The translations under genes were made by a program, and so were the position numbers. This document shows positions 27,023-34,199 of a stretch of 64,000 bases of DNA, piece after piece. The number at the start of each line of letters is the position of its first letter. Within the stretch, counting starts at the first letter, position 1. Origin of the DNA: Sphingopyxis sp. GTDB lineage: Bacteria > Pseudomonadota > Alphaproteobacteria > Sphingomonadales > Sphingomonadaceae. The stretch is from assembly GCF_016704835.1 (NCBI RefSeq), contig NZ_JADIZJ010000001.1:1287001-1351000 (forward strand). The letters are read 5' to 3'. The notes under the pieces were generated by a model. The model made no database searches, had not been told where the DNA came from, and saw only the letters and a program-made list of their open reading frames with translations.

Positions 27023-27639
27023 CTAGCCGCGTCTGGTGCCCTGCCATTGTAACGCCGCGGCGTCGAAAAATCCGCAGTCGGCCAGCGCATCGCGCAAATG
27101 TTTCATCGCAAGCGCGAGATGTTTCTCCACCCCGCTGCGGCTGATACCCATGATGGCAGCAACCTCGGCCTGGCCGTGGCCGTCGAAGCGGTGCAGGCGC
27201 AAGGCACGCTGCGCTCCTGGGGGGCAGCGCCGCGATCGCCTGCGCCAGAAGATCGGCTTCCTGCTGTCGCGCCAAATTTTCGTCGGCCGGAAGGTCGGGA
27301 TCGGCGCGCAAGTCACTGCCACGGCCTCGCCGTCACCCCTCGAAAGCCAGCGCCGATCGCGCTGCATCGCGCGATATTGACCGCGGCGCCGATCGAGCAA
27401 AGATTGTTCGCCATGCGAAACAGATAAGCGCGGCCATTGGCGATCGGACCGCTCGGGTCATTGGCGGCTTTCAGCCACAATTCCTGCAGGCAGTCGTCGG
27501 TGTCGTCGGCGTTGCCGCACCGCGCGCGCAGGAATCGCAGCAATTCGCCGCGATGCTGGTCGAACAGCGATGCGAGACCGGCGGTCGGCTCCATTGCGGC
27601 AAAATGTCTCCCGACCGGGGGCGCCGCGCCGAAACTCAT
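27023..27639 (-). pseudogene. FecI-type ECF sigma factor, several frameshifts
   Basis: ECF sigma factor pieced from three frames. Region 2 is intact in the first frame (FDQHRGELLRFLRARCGNADDTDDCLQEL, AYLFRMANNL). A base is missing near 27405, another near 27315, and one extra C appears in the C6 run at about 27229. After this, region 4 follows (GAQRALRLHRFDGHGQAEVAAIMGISRSGVEKHL). Correcting these gives an ordinary FecI-like protein of about 205 residues. The ATG at 27639 overlaps the stop codon of the methyltransferase gene (ATGA), so the signalling genes are part of the same operon as the biosynthetic genes. Confidence 0.82.
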
Positions 27640-28250
27640 CGGGTCGCAATGGCGAAGAGCCCCGTTACTGACTTTGTGATCGGTTTCGCTTGCACCGAAA
27701 TGCCCTCTCGCGCAAATCCCGCCGCAACGAAAATGTCGAACAGCGCGCTTTCGTCATAGAGTCGGTGGAACCCGGCGCGAGTGAACGACCAGCTACGCAT
27801 CGCGTCGCGGTGGGTGACATAGGCAACGACCCGCCCGCCGGGTTTGAGGATCCGGCGCAGGCGTGCGAGCGCGATCCCGTCCGCGTCGCAGAAATAGAGC
27901 ATGTTGAGGAGCAGTGCGGCGTCGAAGCTTGCCTCGGGAAAGTCCATCGTTTCCAGGCTGGCGCGATGCACAGTACCGGCGCCAGCGAGCCGCGCCGCCG
28001 CCATGCGCGCCATGAGATCGGACGGATCGATCCCGATCACTTTTGCGTTGGCGCGCTGGCGTAACGCCGCGAGCGCCGCGCCCGTGCCGCACCCGACGTC
28101 GAGGATTTTCTCGCCCGCGCGCGGATCGAGCAGATCGAGCGCGAGGCGGGTCGGCTTGCGGTTCGCCAGGTCCATAGCAAGGCCAACGAACCGCCCGGCC
28201 GCGCCGTGCGGCCGGGCGAGCTGTCCGGCAAAAGCGGTTGCCAATGCCAT
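27636..28250 (-). CDS. Class I SAM-dependent methyltransferase
   Basis: A 204-residue intact Rossmann methyltransferase. SAM-binding motif I ILDVGCGTGAALAAL lies near residue 49, the acidic motif II follows at GIDPSDLM, and motif post-I/IV at FDAALLLNMLYF. Substrate unknown; the fold group includes UbiE-like and small-molecule methylases. It begins three bases after the TPR-gene stop codon and its own stop overlaps the sigma-factor start, so it sits in the middle of the operon that begins with the thermostable-hemolysin family gene. One of two members of that operon with no apparent reading-frame damage besides the first gene. Confidence 0.88.
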   Translation of the reverse strand: MALATAFAGQLARPHGAAGRFVGLAMDLANRKPTRLALDLLDPRAGEKILDVGCGTGAALAALRQRANAKVIGIDPSDLMARMAAARLAGAGTVHRASLETMDFPEASFDAALLLNMLYFCDADGIALARLRRILKPGGRVVAYVTHRDAMRSWSFTRAGFHRLYDESALFDIFVAAGFAREGISVQAKPITKSVTGLFAIATR

Positions 28251-28253
28251 ATC

Positions 28254-28896
28254 TTATTTGGCCTTGGCGAGCAGCGCCTGTACCTCGCGGCGGCGGCCGG
28301 CGTCCCACACCGGGCGGGTCGCATCATGCGGTGCGTGAGTGCCTTTTGCAGGAACGAGCGCGCGCCCTTTGCATCGCCCTGATCGAGCAGGAAATCGCCG
28401 TAGAAATAATTGGCGTCGAGGCCGCCGGGGTCGAGCGCCAGCGCTTCCTTGAGCAGCTTGCGTGCCTTGTCATCGTCCCCGAAACCAATTGGCGATCCGG
28501 GCACCTTGAAATAGAGGACGCCCAGGCTCATCGCGGCGCCGCCATTCGCGGCGCGCGGATTGATCGCATAGGCGCGGGCGATGATATCGCGCGCCTTGGT
28601 GGCGAGCCCGAGCTTGTGCAGGAAGTTCGCGCGGTTGGCCTGTTCGCTGGTGACGATCCCTGCCACAACAGCGGTTCGGCCTTGCCCGGATTGCGCGCGA
28701 CGATCTGTGCGGCCTGTTTCGCAAGCGCATCGAGCGCTTTGGTCTGCGTGCTCGATCCGCGCACTTCATAGACGATATGCGCCCAGCCATCGTTGATCGA
28801 TTTGACGTCCTCGGTAACACCGGCGAGGACAGCGACCGGCATCGTGGCGATAACCATGGCCGCGAACGCGGCGGTCAGTGTCATTCGTATCTTCAT
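28254..28896 (-). pseudogene. Exported TPR protein, two single-base frameshifts
   Basis: Predicted periplasmic TPR protein of about 213 residues once corrected. It has a signal peptide (residues 1-25, ending AVLAG), then helical repeats (ANFLHKLGLATKARDIIARAYAINP; KARKLLKEALALDPGGLDANYFYGDFLLDQGDAKGARSFLQKAL). One G is missing near 28661 (CAGGGATCG should read as QGIV) and one base near 28330. The corrected C-terminus would read RPVWDAGRRREVQALLAKAK and stop at 28254. The role within the operon is probably protein-protein contact; no enzymatic motif is seen. Confidence 0.78.
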
Positions 28897-28919
28897 CGCT
28901 TTTTACTCCATTGTCTTCA

Positions 28920-29675
28920 TCAGGAAAATTCAGCGCGGGCGCGCTTGATCTGCGGCGCGAGGCCGGAGTCGATCAGCGCGGGGGACACGGCGTTGAGCGC
29001 CGCATAGACGCGTTCGATCAGGCCGATGCTGACCGTCGCGCGCTTGGCCAGAATCGCCGCGACAATACGCTCGGCCACCCAGTCGGGTGCGTCGGCCTTC
29101 ATCCCCGTGATTTCGAGAAAGCGGTTGACGTCGGCATTGTTGAAGGGCGTGCGCGCGGCGCGCGGATTGATGTGGGTCACGGTCACGCCGGTGCCGCCGA
29201 GTTCGCGCCGCAATCCCTGACTGAGCGCGGCGAGGCCGGCCTTACTGCTCGAATAGGCAGCAAACCACGGATAGGGGATGGAACCGAGCACCGATCCGAT
29301 GTTGACGATCTGGCCATGGCCGCGCCGCCGCATCGGTCCCGCCACCGCGCGCGCCAGCACCGCCGGGACGAGCAGATTGACGCGGTAGCACAGCGCGAGC
29401 GCCTCGACCGGCTGGCTCTCGTGCAAGCCAAAGCGTTGAATGCCCGCGATGTTGACCAGGATGTCGGGCGGGTCGTTTGCGAGCCGGTCGGTAAGCGCCG
29501 CGAGCGCCGCGTCGTCCGCCAGGTCGGTGACGATATTCGCGTCGCATGCGACGCTTTCGATACGGTCGATGCCGATCGTTTGCGCGCCCGCCGCAGCGAG
29601 CAAGCGGGCAACTGGCGTGCCGAGGCCGCCCGCTGCGCCGGTGATCGCGACGCGTTTGCCTTCAAGCGAACGCAT
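28920..29675 (-). CDS. Short-chain dehydrogenase/reductase
   Basis: A 251-residue intact SDR. NAD(P)-binding ITGAAGGLGTPVARLL at residue 9, VNIAGIQ motif, catalytic Ser in NIGSVLGS, and the YSSSK active site (Tyr-x3-Lys). It probably reduces a keto or oxidises a hydroxy group of the product made by this operon. The ATG at 29675 lies inside the last codons of the diiron protein gene (14-base overlap), indicating tight coupling. The TPR gene follows after 23 bases. Confidence 0.9.
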   Translation of the reverse strand: MRSLEGKRVAITGAAGGLGTPVARLLAAAGAQTIGIDRIESVACDANIVTDLADDAALAALTDRLANDPPDILVNIAGIQRFGLHESQPVEALALCYRVNLLVPAVLARAVAGPMRRRGHGQIVNIGSVLGSIPYPWFAAYSSSKAGLAALSQGLRRELGGTGVTVTHINPRAARTPFNNADVNRFLEITGMKADAPDWVAERIVAAILAKRATVSIGLIERVYAALNAVSPALIDSGLAPQIKRARAEFS

Positions 29676-30099
29676 GCGCGGGCTCCAGTTCGATTGCGGC
29701 GAAGATGCCGCCAAATAGGCCGAATATCTCCTGTGCCATCGTCAGGATGGCATCATGGTCCCGCAGGATCGTCGAGGCCGTTCACCAGCCCTGGCAAAGA
29801 AGGCCATATGCTCCTGGTCGAGTGCGCCGTGCGAGGTCAGATAGGTGAACGCCTGCGGTGGGAGGCCGAGATTCTTGGCGACCGCCGAAGCGCCGCGCGT
29901 CGCGAAGGCGACGCTGACGCTTTCCAGCACATAGACCATGCCGAAGAAGGCCATCGCATTGCCGCTCGCGATCCGGGCGTAGGCATGATCGACCATCGCT
30001 TCCGTCGCGGGTGCCGGCTCGTGCCTGCGATTGCGAGACCATCAGGAAGCGCAGCCGTTCGCGGACGGTGCGTGCCTCTAGCTCGGTGAAGAAAAGGGG
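29662..30099 (-). pseudogene. Haem-oxygenase-like diiron (iron-containing redox) protein, frameshifted and apparently shortened
   Basis: The C-terminal half matches the iron-containing redox/TenA-like group (haem-oxygenase-like diiron oxidases, including UndA): MAFFGMVYVLESVSVAFATRGA, then AFTYLTSHGALDQEHMAFFA. The start (FFTELEARTVRERLRFL) also fits, but it runs directly into ATEAMVDHAYARIASGN. From memory of the family, about 80 residues with the AYHHV and EEYGH metal ligands should lie between, so a deletion near 30030 is likely. Extra bases occur near 30025, in AGGG near 29790 and in CGGGA near 29762. Corrected, it ends DHDAILTMAQEIFGLF and stops at 29662. It is in frame with the ligase upstream with no stop between. 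Confidence 0.68.
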
Positions 30100-31486
30100 C
30101 GGACGGTCCAGATAGGCGGAACGGATCGCATCGCGGCGGAGGCGGCCATTGCCTGTCAATAGCCCGTTCACCGGCGTAAAATGCGCGGCCTCGCGCCATG
30201 CGCCTATTCGGGCATATGCGGGCAGTTTATCATTCGCTTTGGCAACCGCCGCGGCCAGATCGGCGTCGGGATGGCTCGGAACGAGCAGCGCAGCCGGGGC
30301 CGGAAGCCCGTCGCCATAAACCATCGCCTGCGTGATTTCGGGTTGCTCGATCAGTGCGGCCTCGACCCATTCAGGCGAAATATTGCGACCGAAGCTGGTG
30401 ATGATCAGGTTCGATTTGCGCCCTTCGATATGCAGTCGGCCTTCGCTGTCGACAGAACCAATATCGCCGGTGTGAAGCGGCGATGCTGGCGCTTCACCGC
30501 CCACCGCGCCGAGGCAGATCGGACCGTCGAGAATGATTTCGCCATCGTCGGCGATCCGTGCGACCATATGCGGCAGGCAGCGGCCGACCGAAGACGGATC
30601 GTCGTCTCCCGCGTCCTGCAGCGAGACGACCGAGGCACATTCGGTCAGGCCATAGCCCTGCCGGACGGGCAGGCCGAGCCGGCGGGCGCGGTCCATCAAG
30701 GATCGATGTCCGCGCGCCGCCGACCGCGATCAGCGTCAGGAGCGGCAAGCGCAGGCCCGTCGTCTCCATGACGCGAACCAAGCCCTCGAGATATTCGGGA
30801 ACAAGGATCAGCGAGGTGATGCGCTGTTCGGCGATAATCTTCGTCGCCTTGGCGAAATCGGGTTGGAAAGGGTCGGCGAGCCCGATCACCGCCTGCGGCG
30901 GACAGACATAGCAGCCGCCCGCGAGCAGGGTCGGGAAGAAACCTGCCACGGTCTCCAGAAGAATGCCTGGCGGCAAGAGCGCGAGATGCCGCCCGGCATG
31001 CTCGGCGCCCACAGCCTCGACCACCGATTGCGCAACCGTAACCATATGATCGGACGAAAGGCAGATGCCTTTGGGCGTGCCCGTCGATCCCGAGGTAAAG
31101 GTAATCCGCGCCGTCCCGCGTGGAAGCAGGACGGGCGCGGACCTGCGGGACCGGGCCGTTCCCAAGGGGCTTTATATCGGGTCGGGTTCGGCGCCGCATA
31201 GGGCGATGGCGTGGCGCGCCTGCTCGCGCGTGAAAAAGGCCGGCAACGACATCACCGGGATCTCGGCACGGAGCAGCGCGAGCTCGACGATCGACGTCTC
31301 GGTTCCATGATCGCTTTGCAGCGCCACGGCACGGCCGATCTCGTACCGCGCTGCCAGCGCGAACGATCGCTCGGTCAGGGCGGCCCACAAGGCCTCGTAG
31401 GTCACGGGAGCAGCATCGAGCGCATCGAGCGCGATGCGCTGGGGATTGGCGGAGGCATGGGCGGCAATGGCTTCAAACAACGGCAT
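30100..31486 (-). pseudogene. AMP-forming acyl-CoA/acyl-ACP ligase-like protein, frameshifted
   Basis: ANL-superfamily adenylating enzyme of about 460 residues once corrected. The AMP-binding P-loop is ITFTSGSTGTPKGICLSS, followed by the A5-type GYGLTECASV, HTGDIGSVDSEGRLHIEGR (A7) and NLIITSFGRNISPEWVEAAL (A8), and a terminal GNGRLRR where the catalytic lysine should be; K appears replaced or shifted (N-G-R), so activity in the second half-reaction is uncertain. An in-frame TAA at 31172 is bypassed by reading the other frame (PDIKPLGNGPVPQ), implying two indels, and another break lies near 30702. It starts one base after the hemolysin-family stop codon. Confidence 0.75.
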
Positions 31487-31487
31487 G

Positions 31488-32039
31488 TCAGGCGACCTCG
31501 CGGCGAAATCGGCGGTGGAGAAAGGCGTTGATGGCCTCTTGGCCCTCCGAAATGACGCCGATGCAGATGCGGGGATCCTGGTCGAAATAGCCGCCCCAAT
31601 CGGTGGCTGCCGGGCCAAGACGGTCGCGGCGGGCCTCGGCGATCTCGACGATCGGCACGCCGATGCGCTGGAACATCTGCCGCAGCGGTCGCGTTAGCGT
31701 GGCGACGGCAATCTCACCAAGGGTCGACAGGTCGTTCGCGGCGGCGCCCCACAGCAGGATCATCGCCTGCGGGCTCACCGCGGCGAAATTGCCGATCTCG
31801 ATGATCTGCGCCCGCGCGACCGGACGCGAATAGGCTGCACTCACGAGGGCCTCGACCGGCTGATCGAGATAGGCCTCCAGGAAGAGCGGATCGATCCCGG
31901 CGCGGGCGTAGCCCAGCGCCGCGGTCGATTCCTGCTCGGTGCGGCAGCGGATATAGGCGGCAAAGTTCGGCGACAGATTGGCGCCGAAAATTTCGCGATA
32001 GCGATGACCGATCATCTGCAGTTCTGCTTGGGGCGGCAT
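31488..32039 (-). CDS. Thermostable hemolysin (delta-VPH) family protein
   Basis: A 183-residue intact protein matching the T_hemolysin family named after the Vibrio parahaemolyticus delta-VPH protein. Blocks seen: HRYREIFGANLSPNFAAYI near the N-terminus, YLDQPVEAL, RAQIIEIGNFAA and a C-terminal RLGPAATDWGGYFDQDP. There is no signal peptide, so a secreted pore role is doubtful. I recall that the family is grouped with acetyltransferase-like folds, which would suit acyl or amino-acyl transfer in a biosynthetic operon. AAGGAG lies seven bases before the ATG at 32039. It is the first gene of the operon that ends with the TonB receptor at 23717. Confidence 0.82.
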   Translation of the reverse strand: MPPQAELQMIGHRYREIFGANLSPNFAAYIRCRTEQESTAALGYARAGIDPLFLEAYLDQPVEALVSAAYSRPVARAQIIEIGNFAAVSPQAMILLWGAAANDLSTLGEIAVATLTRPLRQMFQRIGVPIVEIAEARRDRLGPAATDWGGYFDQDPRICIGVISEGQEAINAFLHRRFRREVA

Positions 32040-32258
32040 GCATATCTCCTTGCACTCACACCGAAGACGCCGCCGCGCCGCGTCCTCCACAGTCGGAAAA
32101 ATGCGATCGGCAAAATATTCTGGGGGAATGAGCGCCGCTGCGCCCGATCGCGGCAAACCTTGCTTTGCAAATCGGCCGCGCTAATATCGCGACCGGCAGT
32201 CAAGGGGCTTTGCTTGCCGTATCGGGCCCCCTTGGTCCTCGAAATGAGGGATATTGCC

Positions 32259-32798
32259 ATGCAGAAATTTCTGACCGTCTTCGGTGCCGCAACCCTGTTG
32301 TCGATCGCCGCGCCAGCCCATGCCAGCGACAAGGGCTGGGACGATGCAGGCTCGATCGCACGCGACGCGCTGGTGGTTGCGGCCTTCGGCGTGCCTGCTG
32401 TACAGGGCGACTGGGATGGCGCATTACAGGCTGGCGGCAGCGTCGTCGTCGCCGGCGGGCTGTCTTATGGGCTCAAGCAAGCCTTCCCCGAACGCCGCCC
32501 CGACGGCAGCGATAACGAGAGCTTCCCGTCGGGGCACACGTCGGTGTCGTTTGCCGCCGCCGCGACGTTACAGAACCGCTATGGCTGGAAGGTCGGCGTG
32601 CCCGCGCAACTCGTCGCCGCCTTTGTCGGTCTGAGCCGTGTCGAGGCGAACAAGCACCATGTCCACGACGTGCTCGTCGGCGTAGTGATCGGCGAAGCGT
32701 CAGGTTTTCTGATCACGCGCAGAGCCAATGATTGCATCCAGGTCTTTCCTTGGGGCGACGCGAAGAGCGGCGGTGTCGCGATGACGATGCGGTTCTGA
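32259..32798 (+). CDS. PAP2 family phosphatase, exported
   Basis: A 179-residue PAP2/haloperoxidase-type acid phosphatase with a signal peptide (about residues 1-22, ending PAHA). The three active-site motifs are complete: KQAFPERRP (K-x6-RP), PSGH, and SRVEANKHHVHD (SR-x5-H-x3-D). It has few other hydrophobic segments, so it is probably periplasmic or membrane-associated and acts on lipid or small phosphates. GAGGG lies eight bases before the ATG. It is divergent from the hemolysin-family operon; whether it belongs functionally is unknown. Confidence 0.9.
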   Translation: MQKFLTVFGAATLLSIAAPAHASDKGWDDAGSIARDALVVAAFGVPAVQGDWDGALQAGGSVVVAGGLSYGLKQAFPERRPDGSDNESFPSGHTSVSFAAAATLQNRYGWKVGVPAQLVAAFVGLSRVEANKHHVHDVLVGVVIGEASGFLITRRANDCIQVFPWGDAKSGGVAMTMRF

Positions 32799-32965
32799 GG
32801 CGCCTGCAAAGCATTTAGCTGCACTCGGCTTTCGCCGTTCTGGATCGCGTTCGGCAGCTGAAGAGTTCGCCTGGACAAAGCCAGACTGGAACGGATCGAC
32901 CGAGTTCGCTCGATACTGATCAAGGACGGTAGTAAACAAATTAGGGCTGGAACCGGCCATCATTC

Positions 32966-34036
32966 TCACCTCGCTCGGATGTCGCTGATCCTCTGGCCTG
33001 TCCACCGCCGGATCGCGCGCCGCAGGTTAGCGCTATCGCTAAAACCCACTTTCCAGGCTACGTCATCCACACTCATGCGGGTCGTCTGCAGATATTCGAT
33101 GGCGAGCTTGCGGCGCACGTCATCGACGATCTCGCCATAGCTGGTCTCCTCGGCGGCGAGGCGGCGGCGCAGCGTTCGCTCCTGCATGCCGAGTTGATCA
33201 GCAATCCCCTTCATCGATGGAAAGTGGTTTGGGGCGAGCAGCAGGAGCTGATAGACCTCGCCGGACAGTCCCGAAGAAATCCGCGACTGACCAATCAAAC
33301 GATCACACGTCTCTTCCAGCATCGTCCTTGTAAGCCGGTTTCCCAACTCCGGCGTCTGCTCGAGAATGCCGATCGGGTAGTGAAGTTCGTTAGCTTCCTG
33401 GTCGTACAGGCAAGGGCAGGACAGTTCGCGCTCATCGTTTGCGCAGTGGGCGTCCTGCGTCAGCGCGAATAGTGCCCGGACCGGCAGATTGTCCGATCCG
33501 GCGGTATCGCGAATATGGGTGTATGTCATTTTCATCTGCTGACGGACGAGAAATGTCCGCACCTCGCTGCTCATGACGTCGCGGTAGATTTCGTTGAATT
33601 GCCATATCGCGATCTCGCCCTCGGCGCGCCAGCCGAGGCGCACGGTGGGGGTAGCGAGCGGCTGGTATCGCACCGCGAAATCGAAAAAGTCGCGCATCGT
33701 TGGCGAGCACATCAGCGCATAGCCATACATGCCATAAGCCGACAGATGGAGCCGTGAGCCGATCGCAAAGGCATCGCTGAACTCGGCGCCAGCGGCGACG
33801 ATGTTGTCGCAAGCAACGAGATATTGCCCGATCGATGTAAGCGTGTGCGGATCGCGAACCTGGGAGAGCGTCAGCCCTGTTCGGTCAAGGACTGTCTCCG
33901 GCATGATGCCGCGGCTCGCCACAGTGTCGATGACCGTCGCCAGCTTGAACGGAGCGAAGATGCGCTGATTGAGCGAGGGGAAGCCGGCCCGTGCGTTGCG
34001 GACGGCCACTCCCGTCTGATCGTCTTCGTCGGTCAC
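32966..34036 (-). CDS. AraC family regulator with arabinose-binding-like N-terminal domain
   Basis: A 356-residue regulator. The N-terminal part (about 30-220) is the Arabinose_bd type found in OruR/MmsR-like AraC proteins. The C-terminal 100 residues form the double helix-turn-helix: MKGIADQLGMQERTLRRRLAAEETSY and MSVDDVAWKVGFSDSANLRRAIRRWTGQ. It is divergent from the TonB receptor at 34200, with paired direct repeats in the shared region that fit an AraC-type site, so it probably activates the receptor and the catabolic genes downstream of it. Confidence 0.92.
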   Translation of the reverse strand: MTDEDDQTGVAVRNARAGFPSLNQRIFAPFKLATVIDTVASRGIMPETVLDRTGLTLSQVRDPHTLTSIGQYLVACDNIVAAGAEFSDAFAIGSRLHLSAYGMYGYALMCSPTMRDFFDFAVRYQPLATPTVRLGWRAEGEIAIWQFNEIYRDVMSSEVRTFLVRQQMKMTYTHIRDTAGSDNLPVRALFALTQDAHCANDERELSCPCLYDQEANELHYPIGILEQTPELGNRLTRTMLEETCDRLIGQSRISSGLSGEVYQLLLLAPNHFPSMKGIADQLGMQERTLRRRLAAEETSYGEIVDDVRRKLAIEYLQTTRMSVDDVAWKVGFSDSANLRRAIRRWTGQRISDIRAR

Positions 34037-34058
34037 GGCTGCGTCCCTTCAAAATATG

Positions 34059-34091
34059 TGTCCGCTAAAGACACAGTGATGTCCGCTGATG
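34059..34091. promoter_or_regulatory. Paired direct repeats, probable AraC-type operator
   Basis: TGTCCGCTAAAG (34059) and TGTCCGCTGATG (34080) match at 10 of 12 bases and start exactly 21 bases apart, i.e. two DNA turns. Direct repeats with this period are the usual binding mode of AraC-family dimers. The site is in the 163-base gap between the AraC gene and the divergent TonB receptor. Confidence 0.72.
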
Positions 34092-34199
34092 CTCTTACCA
34101 ATGCGTCTGCCAAACCATAAGAAAGACATCAAGCCGGCAAAGTGCGGCAGCGGACGCGTCCGTGAAAAAGATAAATCACAGGCAGGGAAGAGGACCATC

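Noticed and set aside
23136..34000. A tRNA-derived attachment site repeat marking an island end
   Set aside because: I found no second copy of the tRNA 3' end (such as GAATCCTCGCGGGGCATCCA) in the region.
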